A stretch of 64,000 bases of DNA from Paraburkholderia bryophila (GCF_003269035.1 NZ_QLTK01000032.1:19111-83110), one strand, 5' to 3'. Counted from the first letter of the stretch, positions 1-9,348 are shown. The notes: generated by a model not told the origin, from the letters alone. Numbers and translations: made by a program.

Positions 1-1
1 T

Positions 2-514
2 CCTTGCGTCGTCGAAACCTTGCGGGAAGAGGGCGCCGACGCGTACATCGTGATGGGCACCAAGAAGATCGGCGAGGCCGTGCTCGCGCACATTCCGCCC
101 GACCGGATTCTCAATCTGCACGGCGGTCATCTGCCGCACTACAAGGGCAATCACTGTTTCTTCTTCGCGCTGCATCACGGCGAATTCGACAAGCTGAGCA
201 CGACGCTCCACCGCGTGGCATCCGGTCTCGATACCGGCGCGATCGTCTCGCACCACACGGTGCAATTCCAGCCGGGCGACAATTCGGAAACGCTTTATTC
301 GCGCGCCGAAAAACGGGCCGTCGACAACCTGGTCGCCCGCCTCAAGATAGACCCGGACGTCACGCGCTGGGACAGCGAACCGCAACCCAACGCGGGCACG
401 ACTTACCGCATGCGCGATCGCGGCCCGCTGATCGAACTCGCGCACCGTTTCGCGCTGTTGCGCCACCTCCACGCGGCGTCGGCCGTGCGCCGGAAAGGGA
501 ATCAGGCACGATGA
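2..514 (+). CDS. Formyltransferase-family protein, C-terminal part (5' end outside window)
   Basis: The reading frame is open from the first bases of the window to the TGA at 512-514, so the gene starts upstream. The visible 170 residues contain the formyltransferase active-site pattern: an N-x-H pair in LNLHGGHLPHYKG, followed by the catalytic-type aspartate in SGLDTGAIV. Members move a formyl group from 10-formyltetrahydrofolate to an amine (GART, Fmt, sugar-amine formyltransferases). HGGHLPHYKG is closer to stand-alone biosynthetic formyltransferases than to PurN or Fmt, so the acceptor is unknown. Its stop overlaps the start of the LysE-type exporter by ATGA, implying translational coupling. 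Family assignment is firm; substrate is not. Confidence 0.8.
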   Translation, partial: PCVVETLREEGADAYIVMGTKKIGEAVLAHIPPDRILNLHGGHLPHYKGNHCFFFALHHGEFDKLSTTLHRVASGLDTGAIVSHHTVQFQPGDNSETLYSRAEKRAVDNLVARLKIDPDVTRWDSEPQPNAGTTYRMRDRGPLIELAHRFALLRHLHAASAVRRKGNQAR

Positions 515-1107
515 ACAACGCACTGCTGGCCCAGCTTTCGCAGGTCGCGCTGTTTTCGATCCCGCTGACTATTTCGCCGGGCCCGAACAACCTGATGATG
601 ACCACCAATTGCGCGCAGTTCGGCTTCCGGCGCACGCTGCCTTCGCTGGTCGGCATTTCGCTCGGCGTGTTCGTGCTGTTCATGGTGGTGGCGCTGGGCC
701 TCGGCGGCGTGCTGGCCCGCTATCCGCAACTGCATCTCGCGCTGAAGGTGGTGGGTTCGGCGTACATTCTGTATCTGTCGTATCTGCTGTTCACCTCGCA
801 TTCGTCGAGCGCGCAAAAGAAAACGACCGAGCGGCCGATCACGTTCGTTCAGGCGGCCTTGCTGCAGGTGTTGAATCCGAAGATCTGGCTGCTCGCGGCG
901 ACCGCCTGTTCCACGTTTCTCCCCCTCACCGGCAACGTGCACACCGACGCGATTCTGCTGTCGCTCACGCTCGGCGCGATCTTCTTTCCGTGCAATTCGA
1001 TCTGGGCGCTGTTTGGACTCGTGATGCGCGGGGTAATGCGCGGCCGGGCGTTCTACCGGACCATGGGGGTCATGACCGCGTCGTCGGTCTTTTTCGTGCT
1101 GTTTTGA
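511..1107 (+). CDS. LysE/RhtB-family amino-acid exporter
   Basis: A 198-residue inner-membrane protein with about five to six hydrophobic segments. The family signature SPGPNNLMM lies near residues 23-31, and NPKIWLLA lies near the middle, as in LysE/RhtB/ArgO exporters, which expel amino acids or small amino-acid derivatives using the proton gradient. The start ATG at 511 overlaps the stop of the preceding formyltransferase, and the length is normal for the family (about 200). Position between a formyltransferase and a D-aminoacyl-tRNA deacylase-like gene suggests export of a modified or D-amino acid, which is inference. Confidence 0.88.
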   Translation: MNNALLAQLSQVALFSIPLTISPGPNNLMMTTNCAQFGFRRTLPSLVGISLGVFVLFMVVALGLGGVLARYPQLHLALKVVGSAYILYLSYLLFTSHSSSAQKKTTERPITFVQAALLQVLNPKIWLLAATACSTFLPLTGNVHTDAILLSLTLGAIFFPCNSIWALFGLVMRGVMRGRAFYRTMGVMTASSVFFVLF

Positions 1108-1162
1108 GTTGGCTAATTAGCCGCGATTTCACGGCTTGCGCGCATTTCTACCAAGGACGGCC

Positions 1163-2119
1163 ATGAACCACATCGTGCTAGCGTTTTGCATCGACCCGGC
1201 AAAAGATCCTGTTTCGTCGCATGTGCTCGCGCGGCTGCTGGCCGCCGGCGCTTTCTCGCCGACCGACGGCAGCGTGGACGGTCACCCCGTGTTGCGTGCG
1301 CAACTGGGCAGCGTGCGCTGCGATCTGCTGCAACTCGACGACGTGCTGAGCCACGACTACCCCCGCTACGCGCCGATCCTCAACGACGCGTTCGGCAATG
1401 CCGACGCGGTCGTCATCGTCAACTGGCACGAAGGCAAGAACGCGCCCGATCCGATCTTCACGGTGCAAACCACCGGCGACATCGAAACCGGCACCTTCAG
1501 TCCCGTCGATCCGGCCGTGACGCGCGCGCTGTTCCTCGCGGTGGAAACGCAGCGGCAAAAGGCCGGCCTCGGGCAATTCTCGACGTGGATGGAAGCGACC
1601 CACTGGTCCGGACCCTTGTACGGCGCCGCATCAGGCAAGCTGGTGAGCCTCGTGAAGCCCTCGGTGATCGATCTGGAGATCGGCAGCACGCCGCGCGCAT
1701 GGTCGTATCCGGCCGCCGCCGAGGTGCTCGCACGGGCGCTGCTCACGGCGTTCGAAGCGCTGGAGAAACCGGCAATTTCGCTACTGGGAATCGGCGGCAC
1801 GCATTTCGAGGCGGGCTTCACGCAACTGCTGCGCGACTATGGCGAAACCCAGGGGCTCGCGTTTTCGCATCTGCTGCCGAATCATTGGCTGGTTGCACAT
1901 CGTTATGAGTCGTCGGCGCGGCTGCCCGATCTGCTGGCCTGCGCCCGTTCGATCAAAGGCGGCGTCGACGCGATCGCGTTCCACGACAATCTGAAAAGCA
2001 GCTACAAGCACCAGGTGCAATTGCTCGCCGCCGAACTCGGCGTGCCGGCGTTCTCGCACCGCAAACTGAGATCGGACGACATTGCCGCCCTGATTCGCGA
2101 CGCACGCGTCGAATCGTGA
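1163..2119 (+). CDS. D-aminoacyl-tRNA deacylase of the archaeal/plant (DtdA/DTD2) type
   Basis: This 318-residue protein carries the landmarks of the archaeal DtdA / plant DTD2 fold: a TWMEATHWSGP segment matching the family MEATHHGP-like motif, then IDLEIGSTPRAW (family EIGST..EW), GIGGTHFEAGFT, and a SHLLPNHWL segment near the C terminus. DTD2 enzymes hydrolyse D-amino acids from mischarged tRNA. They are typical of Archaea and plants, while bacteria usually rely on the unrelated DTD1 fold. The start is the ATG at 1163, with AAGGA at 1153-1157; an upstream in-frame start at 1136 lacks a Shine-Dalgarno site. It is 55 bp downstream of the LysE-type gene and probably co-transcribed. Assignment rests on remembered motifs, not on an alignment. 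Confidence 0.72.
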   Translation: MNHIVLAFCIDPAKDPVSSHVLARLLAAGAFSPTDGSVDGHPVLRAQLGSVRCDLLQLDDVLSHDYPRYAPILNDAFGNADAVVIVNWHEGKNAPDPIFTVQTTGDIETGTFSPVDPAVTRALFLAVETQRQKAGLGQFSTWMEATHWSGPLYGAASGKLVSLVKPSVIDLEIGSTPRAWSYPAAAEVLARALLTAFEALEKPAISLLGIGGTHFEAGFTQLLRDYGETQGLAFSHLLPNHWLVAHRYESSARLPDLLACARSIKGGVDAIAFHDNLKSSYKHQVQLLAAELGVPAFSHRKLRSDDIAALIRDARVES

Positions 2120-2139
2120 CGCACAACGAGCGTGGTGGA

Positions 2140-3015
2140 TCAGAGGCCGCGAAGCGCTTTGGGCGGATAGCCGAAGTGCTTCCTGAACGCGGTCGTGAAC
2201 TGACTATGTTGCGCGTAGCCGCATTCGAGCGCGATGGTGGTGATTTTCTGCGGGCTGTTCGTGAGCAGGTTGTGCGCGCGGCTCATTCTCGCGTGGGTCA
2301 GAAACGCATGCGGCGAGTGGCCGAAGGTGGTTTTGAATTTGCGCAGAAAGTGATACCGGCTGAGATTCACCAGGCTCGCCAGATCCTCGAGCCGCACCGG
2401 TTCGCCGAGGTTGTCGCCCAGATAGTCGCGCAGCAACCGGGTCTGATGCGCCGAAAAGCGGCCGCGCGTATTCGGCGCGTCGAGATCCGTGGCGGCATAC
2501 GAGCGGATCGTGTTGAGCAGAATCCAGCTCATCAGGCCGTCCACGCCCAGCAGCAGCGACTTGTCGTCCCAATCGGCAAGCGCGATGCTCGCGGCCGCCG
2601 CACTGATCACCGGCGAGGCCTCCTGGAACACCTCGCGGAACGAATAACTCTCCGGCGGCTGGCGCAGCGACTGGAGCAGGCTTTCCTCGAAGTTGCGCGG
2701 ATCGAAATACACGTGCAGGAAATTCAGCCGCTCGGTGATCTGCCACTGCGATTGACCTTCGCCGATGGGAAACAGACAGACCGCGTTTTTGAAGCCGCGC
2801 CGCAAAATCTGCCGGCCCAACACCTGGTTGCAGTTTTCCCCGCCCGACAGGTACACGCTCAGTACGTTTTCGTTCGAACTCCGATACTCGGTGAGCGTAT
2901 TGCGTCCGGTCCACTCCGACACCACGATGCCCGACGGCAAGTGCATGGACCGGACGAGCTCGGCACCCGCCGATTTCAGCGCGCCTCTGACGTTAATCGA
3001 GTTTGAAGACAGCAT
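2140..3015 (-). CDS. AraC-family transcriptional regulator
   Basis: A 291-residue protein with an N-terminal cupin-like sensory domain (roughly 1-180) and a C-terminal AraC double helix-turn-helix (about 190-290). The latter includes LEDLASLVNLSRYHFLRKFK and the terminal signature IALECGYAQHSQFTTAFRKH-FGYPPKALR. It converges on the formyltransferase-LysE-deacylase operon, with only 20 bp between stop codons. It could control that operon or the MurA-like gene on its own strand; nothing in the sequence decides. The 206 bp between its start and the MurA-like stop should hold its promoter. Confidence 0.88.
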   Translation of the reverse strand: MLSSNSINVRGALKSAGAELVRSMHLPSGIVVSEWTGRNTLTEYRSSNENVLSVYLSGGENCNQVLGRQILRRGFKNAVCLFPIGEGQSQWQITERLNFLHVYFDPRNFEESLLQSLRQPPESYSFREVFQEASPVISAAAASIALADWDDKSLLLGVDGLMSWILLNTIRSYAATDLDAPNTRGRFSAHQTRLLRDYLGDNLGEPVRLEDLASLVNLSRYHFLRKFKTTFGHSPHAFLTHARMSRAHNLLTNSPQKITTIALECGYAQHSQFTTAFRKHFGYPPKALRGL

Positions 3016-3221
3016 CTTGCAAATGATCGCTTATCGGCTGGTGGTGGAGCGGGCGGCGGCGTGCCGTGCTACGAAAAGCAGCAGAAACGGCCCGCCGGTC
3101 CGGCATGAGTGCGGCAACGAATGTGGCTAATGAGGGGCTATTGTGTCAGAAGATGAGAGTCGTGAGCGCGCGGCCCGGCGGGGTAGCCAGCGCGCATAAA
3201 ACCCCGTGTTTTCAGCGGCTT

Positions 3222-4523
3222 TTATTCGCTGCTGGTCCACTCCACGTTCGCGCCCACCGAGCGCAAATTCTCGACGAAGCGTGGATGCGCGCGGCGGATC
3301 GGTAGCGCATTCATGATTTCGGAGCGTCCCTCGATGCTGGCCGCCACCATCAGCAACGCAATCGCCACGCGAATGATGTACGGGCTTTCGACCCGCGCCG
3401 GGCTCAGCGTCAGTCCGCCGAACGTGATCAGCCGGTGCGGATCGGACAGGAATACATGCGCGCCGAATTTCGAGAGTTCGCTGGTCCAGCCCATCGCGCC
3501 GTCGTAGACCTTGTTCCAGAACATCGCGCTGCCCTCGGCCTTGACGCCGAGCGCGACGAAGATCGGCAGCAGATCGACCGGCACATACGGCCACGGCGCG
3601 GCTTCGACCTTGGTGAGAATATTCTGCGTGAACGGCCGGCGCACTTTCAGCGCGCCGTTGCCGTGGGCGCGGGACCAGCCGTCGCGATGCACCACGTCGA
3701 CGCCGAACTTGGCGAACGTGCGGTCGATCAGCGGGAACTGTTCGGGTGCCGTGTTCCTCACCACGATGTCGCCGCCGGTGATCGCGCCCAGCGCGAGAAA
3801 CGTGGCGATTTCGTGGAAGTCTTCGCTGAAACGGAACTCGCCGCCGCCGAGCCGCTGGCCGCCCGTCACGCTGAGCCGCGAGGTGCCGATGCCGTCGATG
3901 CTCACGCCGAGCATCGCGAGAAAGCGGCAGAACTCCTGCACGTGCGGCTCGGACGCCGCGTTGGTGAGCGTGGAGGTGCCGTCGGCGGCGGCCGCGCACA
4001 GCGCGAAGTTTTCGGTGGTCGTGACCGACGCGTAGTCGAGCCAGTGATCGTTGGCGGCCATGCGCCGCTCATTGCGCACGATCAGCGATTCGTCGGTACG
4101 CGTGACGCGCGCGCCGAAACGCTCGAACACCTCGACGTGCGGGTCGATCTCGCGCACGCCGAGCGTGCAGCCTTTCACGTCGCTTTCGAGGCGCGCCACA
4201 TTGAAACGCGCGAGCAGCGGCGGCACCAGCATGATCGACGAGCGCATCTCTTCGGGCAGCTTGTGCGTGACCGGATCGAAGGTGGTGGCGTGATGATGCA
4301 GATCGAGTATGCCGGTCGAAAAATCCACCGACACGTCGCTGCCCAGCGCGCGGAAGATGTCGAGGATTTTCTTGACGTCGGTGATCTCCGGCACGCCGAT
4401 CAGGCGTACCGGCTGGTCGGTGAGGAGGGTGGCGCAGAGAATCGGCAGTACGGCGTTCTTGTTGGCGGACGGCGTGATTTCGCCGCGTAACGGCAGGCCG
4501 CCGTGGACGATCAGGTTGGACAT
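3222..4523 (-). CDS. MurA-like enolpyruvyl transferase paralogue
   Basis: A 433-residue EPSP synthase/MurA-fold protein of normal MurA length. MurA transfers enolpyruvate from PEP to UDP-GlcNAc, the first committed step of peptidoglycan synthesis. Active-site residues are kept: the N-terminal lysine-asparagine pair at K22-N23, and a cysteine at C119 in KGCTLGVREIDPH, aligning with the PEP-binding and fosfomycin-target cysteine loop of MurA (usual GGCAIGARPVD). The sequence between motifs is strongly divergent from housekeeping MurA, so this is a paralogue that may act on another UDP-sugar or nucleoside. A TTG at 4532 could add three residues; the ATG at 4523 is preferred. Gene context (AraC and LysR) does not point to cell-wall synthesis. 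Confidence 0.8.
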   Translation of the reverse strand: MSNLIVHGGLPLRGEITPSANKNAVLPILCATLLTDQPVRLIGVPEITDVKKILDIFRALGSDVSVDFSTGILDLHHHATTFDPVTHKLPEEMRSSIMLVPPLLARFNVARLESDVKGCTLGVREIDPHVEVFERFGARVTRTDESLIVRNERRMAANDHWLDYASVTTTENFALCAAAADGTSTLTNAASEPHVQEFCRFLAMLGVSIDGIGTSRLSVTGGQRLGGGEFRFSEDFHEIATFLALGAITGGDIVVRNTAPEQFPLIDRTFAKFGVDVVHRDGWSRAHGNGALKVRRPFTQNILTKVEAAPWPYVPVDLLPIFVALGVKAEGSAMFWNKVYDGAMGWTSELSKFGAHVFLSDPHRLITFGGLTLSPARVESPYIIRVAIALLMVAASIEGRSEIMNALPIRRAHPRFVENLRSVGANVEWTSSE

Positions 4524-4688
4524 GTTCGGCAAGCTTTGAAGAATGAAGACGCGAGGCCGTCATGATGCCATCGCCCGGGCGCGCCCGCTTCACTATCCGC
4601 CGGGTTGGTACACGGTGCGGTCAAGCGCGCGCTCAGGCGTCGCGTTTGGTGTCTTGCTTAGGGCGCCCTTAGTGCCGCGCTCAGGCGC

Positions 4689-5642
4689 TCACACGCCCGC
4701 CGCCACCGTCGGCGCATGCGCATGCGCCTGCGCCGCAGACGACGCGGCCTCCAGCCGCAGAAACTCGATCAACGGCTCCAGCAGCTTGTGCCGGCGCTCC
4801 GGGGCCGTGCGCAGCACGAAGCACCACGAGGCCGGTCGCGACAGGTCGGGAAAAAGTCGCACCAGACGGCCGCTGCGCAGGTCCGCTTCGATCAGCGGCA
4901 GGCGTCCGAGCGCGATCCCGGCGCCGCCGATCGCCGCACCGAGCACCTGACTGAAACCGCTATAACGGACGATCTTGGTTTCGAAATCGCTGGGCAAGCC
5001 GAACTGCCCCTGCCAGTTGCGCCACTCGAATTCGGGCGCATTCTCATGGGTTTCCTGCAGCAGACGGCAGCGGCACACCGCCTTCGACGCGAACGGATGC
5101 AGCTCCGGCGCGCAGACCGGGAACACCTCTTCGCGAAACAGCACGAGATCGTCGGCGCGCACCGTGTCTACGTGGATATGCACGACGCCGAGATCGACGC
5201 CATGGCGGGCGAAGTCCGGGTCGCCGTCCAGCGTGATGGCGCTCAGCGGCGTCTCGGGATAGCGCGCGGAAAACTCGGCGAGACGGCGCGCGAGCCACAT
5301 CGACGAAAGCGAGCCGTTGGCCGCCACGGTCAGTTTTTTCGGCACCCCCATGACCTGCGAGCAGGCCTCTTCCAGCAGCGAGAGTGCATGACTCACGGCC
5401 GGCAGCAGACTGGCCCCCGCCTCGGTCAGGCCAATGCCGCCGAGTCCCGTGCTGCGTTCGAGCAGGCGGGCGTCGAGCAGGGCTTCGAGGCCGCGGATCT
5501 GATGGCTGACCGCGCTGGTCGACACACTCAATTCGGTCGCGGCGCGGGCGAAACCGCCGAGCCGCACAGTCGCCTCGAAAGCGCGCAGCGAGGCGAGCGG
5601 CGGGATATGAGACTTGGGGGACTTAGTGGACTTGAGGGTCAT
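4689..5642 (-). CDS. LysR-family transcriptional regulator (GcvA-like)
   Basis: A 317-residue LysR regulator. The winged helix-turn-helix spans about residues 10-70 (LASLRAFEATVRLGGFARAA, then TSAVSHQIRGLEA), followed by a substrate-binding-like domain from about 95 to 300. The PPLASLRAFEA opening resembles the GcvA subgroup. The start at 5642 is chosen because homology begins there; the frame stays open upstream to 5744 but that stretch is not LysR-like. It is divergent from the CydDC-like ABC gene at 5757, so the 114-bp gap probably carries both promoters and LysR may control the transporter. The effector is unknown. Confidence 0.88.
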   Translation of the reverse strand: MTLKSTKSPKSHIPPLASLRAFEATVRLGGFARAATELSVSTSAVSHQIRGLEALLDARLLERSTGLGGIGLTEAGASLLPAVSHALSLLEEACSQVMGVPKKLTVAANGSLSSMWLARRLAEFSARYPETPLSAITLDGDPDFARHGVDLGVVHIHVDTVRADDLVLFREEVFPVCAPELHPFASKAVCRCRLLQETHENAPEFEWRNWQGQFGLPSDFETKIVRYSGFSQVLGAAIGGAGIALGRLPLIEADLRSGRLVRLFPDLSRPASWCFVLRTAPERRHKLLEPLIEFLRLEAASSAAQAHAHAPTVAAGV

Positions 5643-5756
5643 GCGGGGTATTGTAGGATACTCAACACCCGTTGAAAAACCATCTTTTGCCTCGCTTCGC
5701 GCGCCCCTGTAACGTCGCATCCATCCGATACGACAAGCAATCAAAAAGGGGCAAGC

Positions 5757-8700
5757 ATGTATTTCGACGGCAGGTTATGGGCGATGCTGGCCGGGCTGCG
5801 ACTACGCGTGGCAGCGGCAGTCGGGCTGGGTCTGATCGCCATGGTGTTCGGCGTGTTGCGCTTCGTGTTCCTTGGCCGGATGCTGGCGCTCGCGTTGCAG
5901 GGCGCGACGGTGCGCCAGGTCGCGCTGGCCGCGGCGGGCGTCGCGGTTTGCGTGCTGCTGCGCGCCGCGCTCGATCATCGTCGCGTGGTGGTCGCGCAGC
6001 ACACGGCGGGGCGTGTGCAAACGGTGCTGCGGGCGCGGCTGTTCGACCGCATCGTCGAACTCGGACCGGCCTGGTTCGGCGCCGAACGGACCGGCGGCGT
6101 GATGCTGGCCGTGATCGACGGCGTCGAGCAGTTGCAGACCTTCTTCGGCGCCTACGTGCCGCAGTTGATCATCGCCGCCTGCGCACCGCTGCTGATCTTC
6201 GCAGTGCTGGCCTGGTGGGACGTGCCGACCGCCGCCGTGCTGCTGGTCGCCGCGCTGGCCACGCTCGGCTTGCCGATGCTGGTCCACAACGCCGACAAGC
6301 AGGCCGCCATCGCAAGGGCGCACGCGTTCAAGGCGTTCGGCGAGGAGTTTCTCGACGCGGTCCAGGGCCTGCCCACGCTGAAGGCGTTCGGTCAGAGCGG
6401 CGCGTTCGCGCAGAAGCTCGCCGAACGGGCAAGGGCGTTGTCCAGCAGCACCTTCTGGGTGCTCGCGCTCGGCTTGCTGACGCGCTTCTTCACCGACCTC
6501 GGCACGGGACTCGGCGCGGCCGCGGCGATCGCCGTCGGCGCATGGCGGGTGAGCCATGGCGAGATGAGTCTCGAAGCCTTGCTGATCGTGTTGATGGCGG
6601 GCACAGAGGTGTTCCGTCCGTTGCGCGATCTGCGTAACGTGCTGCATCAAGGCATGATCGGGCAATCGGCGGCGTCCGCCATTCACAGGCTGCTGGAGGC
6701 CCGCAGCGACGCGCTCGCCACTGGCGCCGCGCAAGTGCCTGATCTCAGTCCACGCATCGCGTTCGAGCAGGTCGGCTTCAGCTATCCGGGGCGTCGCGCG
6801 GTCGCGCATTCCGGTCTGAGCTTCGAGATCGCCGCCGGCGAAACCGTCGGCATCGTGGGGCCGAGCGGCGCGGGCAAGTCGACGATTCTGCGTCTGCTGC
6901 TGCGTCAGCACGATACGCAGGCCGGCACGATCCGGATCGGCGGACAGGACATCCGCACGCTCGACCCCGATCAGATCCGCGGCATGATCGCGATCGTCGC
7001 GCAGGACACCACGCTGTTCGACGGCACCATCGCAGACAATCTGCGGCTCGGGCGGCACGACGCCGCGGAGGCGGACGTGATCGCCGCCGCCAAAGCCGCC
7101 AATATCCACGATTTCATCCAGGCGCTGCCCGCTGGTTACGCCACCCGCATCGGCGAACGCGGCGCGACGCTGTCCGGCGGGCAACGCCAACGGATCGCGA
7201 TTGCCCGCGCGCTGTTGCGCGACGCGCCGATCCTCGTGCTCGACGAAGCGCTGTCGGCCGTGGACGCCGAGAACGAAGCCGTGATCCAGCAGGCGCTCGA
7301 CCGGCTGATGCGCGGCCGCACCACCTTGATTCTGGCGCACCGTCTGTCGAGCGTGATCGGCGCCGACCGGATTCTGGTGCTGGACCAGGGGCGCGTGGTC
7401 GAAAGCGGCAAGCACGCCGAGCTGATCGCGCGGCCGGGCGTCTATCAACGCTTGATGGGGCCGCAGGTCGCCGCGCCGGTCGAGCGCGCCACGCTGAGCG
7501 CGCCGGCCCGCGGCGCGTCGCGCGCGGCCGGGCCCGAGGAACGCGCGCTCGCCGCCGACGCCGCCGAGATCGGCTGGGTCGACACGCTGCGCAGTTTGCT
7601 GCGCTTCGTGCGGCCGTGGCGAACCCAACTCACGCTGACGGTGCTGTGCGGCATCGGCCGGGTGCTGGCGTTCATTGGCGTCGGTGTGCTGGGCGCGCTG
7701 GTGGTCGCGGGCATCGCGTCGGGCCGGCCGGTCACCACGCTGACCCTCGCGCTGCTGATCTGCGCGCCGGTCGCGGCAACGCTGCACTGGCTGGAATCGT
7801 GGATGGCGCACGCCATGGCGTACCGGCTGTTGTCCGAGATGCGGATCGCGCTGTTCGCCAAGCTCGAACGGCTCGCACCGGCGTATCTGTTGCGGCGCCG
7901 CTCCGGCGATCTGGTGGCGCTCGCCACGCAGGATGTCGAAACCGTCGAGTATTTCTACGCGCACACCGTGGCGCCGGCGTTCGTCGCGCTGCTGGTGCCC
8001 GCCGCCGTGCTGGCGCTGCTCGCCTGGACGGCGTGGCCGCTCGCGCTGGTGCTGCTGCCGTTTCTGGCCTCGGCCGGTTTAACGCCGATCCTCGCGCGCG
8101 GCAAGATCGACCGTTTGGGCGGCCGCGCGCGCGCCGCGTTGGGACGGGTCGGCGCGCATCTCACGGAGACCATCCAGGGGCTCGCCGAACTGATCGCGTT
8201 CCAGGCCACGGGACGTCGCCGCGCGGTCTTTCTCGACGATCTCGCCGCTTACCAGGCGCAGCGCTCGGCCTTGCAGGACGATCTGTCGCGTCAGGGCGCC
8301 GCGCTCGAAATCGCGACCGGCCTGGGCGGTCTCGCGGTGGCGCTGCTCGGCGCGGTGCTGGCCGCGCGCGGCTGGTTCCCGCATGAATGGTTGCCATTGC
8401 TGGTGCTGGTTTCCGTGGCGGCTTTCATGCCGGTGGCGGAGATCGGTCAGGTGGCGCGCCAGTTGGCCGATACGATTGCCTCGACCCGTCGCCTGCATGT
8501 CGTGGAGTCCGAGCCCGAACCGATCGTGGAGGGCGATCAACCGGTGCCGGCGAACCCGGCGGTGGCTTTCGACACGGTGAGCTTTGCCTATCCGGGACGC
8601 AGCGCGGCGACGCTCGACGAGGTGAGCTTCGCGGTCCGTCCCGGCAGCACGGTGGCGCTGGTCGGTGCGTCGGGCGCGGGCAAATCGACCGTGGCGAATC

Positions 8701-9293
8701 TGTTGCTGCGATTCTGGGACCCGCAGCAAGGGCGTATCACGCTGGGCGGTGTCGATCTGCGTGAGTTGCACACGGACGGCTTGCGCCGCCACATCGCGCT
8801 GGTCGCGCAAGACACCTATCTGTTCAACGACACGCTGGAGGCCAACATTCGTCTGGCCGGCCGCGACGTGTCCGACGCCGACGTGCGCCGAGCGTTGCAA
8901 CGCGCCGCGCTGAGCGACTTCGTCGACAGTCTGCCCGAGGGCCTGGCCACGCGCGTGGGCGAGCGCGGCGTGCAGTTGTCCGGCGGCCAACGTCAGCGGG
9001 TGGCGATCGCGCGCGCGTTTCTCAAGGACGCGCCGATCCTCATCATGGACGAAGCGACCTCGCATCTCGACACGATCAGCGAACAGCAGATTCGCGCAGC
9101 GTTGGAGGAACTGATGTCGCAACGGACGTCGATCATCATCGCGCACCGTCTGTCGACGATTCAGAACGCCGATACGATTCTCGTGATGGACGCGGGACGT
9201 GTGGTCGAAGCCGGCAGTCACGACGAACTGCTGGCCGCACGTGGTGCCTATGCGCGGCTCGTCGCGAACCAGTCGTGGATGGTGAGCGCGTAG
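5757..9293 (+). CDS. Fused CydDC-type ABC exporter (TMD-NBD-TMD-NBD, single chain)
   Basis: A 1178-residue full-length ABC exporter made of two half-transporters in one chain. The first membrane domain (about 10-310) is CydD-like (YVPQLIIAACAPLLIF, VFRPLRDLRNVLHQ). Its ATPase has Walker A GPSGAGKST near 367-376, signature LSGGQRQR and LDEALSAVD. The second membrane domain (about 610-890) precedes a second ATPase with GASGAGKST near 970, LSGGQRQR and IMDEATSHLD, so both nucleotide sites look competent. CydDC exports cysteine and glutathione to the periplasm and is usually two genes next to cydAB; no cydAB is here. AAAGGGG precedes the ATG. The substrate is inferred to be a low-molecular-weight thiol. 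Confidence 0.85.
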   Translation: MYFDGRLWAMLAGLRLRVAAAVGLGLIAMVFGVLRFVFLGRMLALALQGATVRQVALAAAGVAVCVLLRAALDHRRVVVAQHTAGRVQTVLRARLFDRIVELGPAWFGAERTGGVMLAVIDGVEQLQTFFGAYVPQLIIAACAPLLIFAVLAWWDVPTAAVLLVAALATLGLPMLVHNADKQAAIARAHAFKAFGEEFLDAVQGLPTLKAFGQSGAFAQKLAERARALSSSTFWVLALGLLTRFFTDLGTGLGAAAAIAVGAWRVSHGEMSLEALLIVLMAGTEVFRPLRDLRNVLHQGMIGQSAASAIHRLLEARSDALATGAAQVPDLSPRIAFEQVGFSYPGRRAVAHSGLSFEIAAGETVGIVGPSGAGKSTILRLLLRQHDTQAGTIRIGGQDIRTLDPDQIRGMIAIVAQDTTLFDGTIADNLRLGRHDAAEADVIAAAKAANIHDFIQALPAGYATRIGERGATLSGGQRQRIAIARALLRDAPILVLDEALSAVDAENEAVIQQALDRLMRGRTTLILAHRLSSVIGADRILVLDQGRVVESGKHAELIARPGVYQRLMGPQVAAPVERATLSAPARGASRAAGPEERALAADAAEIGWVDTLRSLLRFVRPWRTQLTLTVLCGIGRVLAFIGVGVLGALVVAGIASGRPVTTLTLALLICAPVAATLHWLESWMAHAMAYRLLSEMRIALFAKLERLAPAYLLRRRSGDLVALATQDVETVEYFYAHTVAPAFVALLVPAAVLALLAWTAWPLALVLLPFLASAGLTPILARGKIDRLGGRARAALGRVGAHLTETIQGLAELIAFQATGRRRAVFLDDLAAYQAQRSALQDDLSRQGAALEIATGLGGLAVALLGAVLAARGWFPHEWLPLLVLVSVAAFMPVAEIGQVARQLADTIASTRRLHVVESEPEPIVEGDQPVPANPAVAFDTVSFAYPGRSAATLDEVSFAVRPGSTVALVGASGAGKSTVANLLLRFWDPQQGRITLGGVDLRELHTDGLRRHIALVAQDTYLFNDTLEANIRLAGRDVSDADVRRALQRAALSDFVDSLPEGLATRVGERGVQLSGGQRQRVAIARAFLKDAPILIMDEATSHLDTISEQQIRAALEELMSQRTSIIIAHRLSTIQNADTILVMDAGRVVEAGSHDELLAARGAYARLVANQSWMVSA

Positions 9294-9348
9294 TACGGCG
9301 CGAGGCGAGTGCAGCGACCTCGGCGACCTATCCGATCTGCTAGTGTCC

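Noticed and set aside
4660..4669. Short palindrome AGGGCGCCCT between the LysR and MurA-like genes
   Set aside because: No loop and no T-run, only 10 bp; expected often in high-GC DNA.
5802..7964. A 720-codon minus-strand frame inside the CydDC-like gene
   Set aside because: Antisense shadow of an ABC exporter with clear motifs; composition is the typical Arg/Gln/His-rich shadow type.
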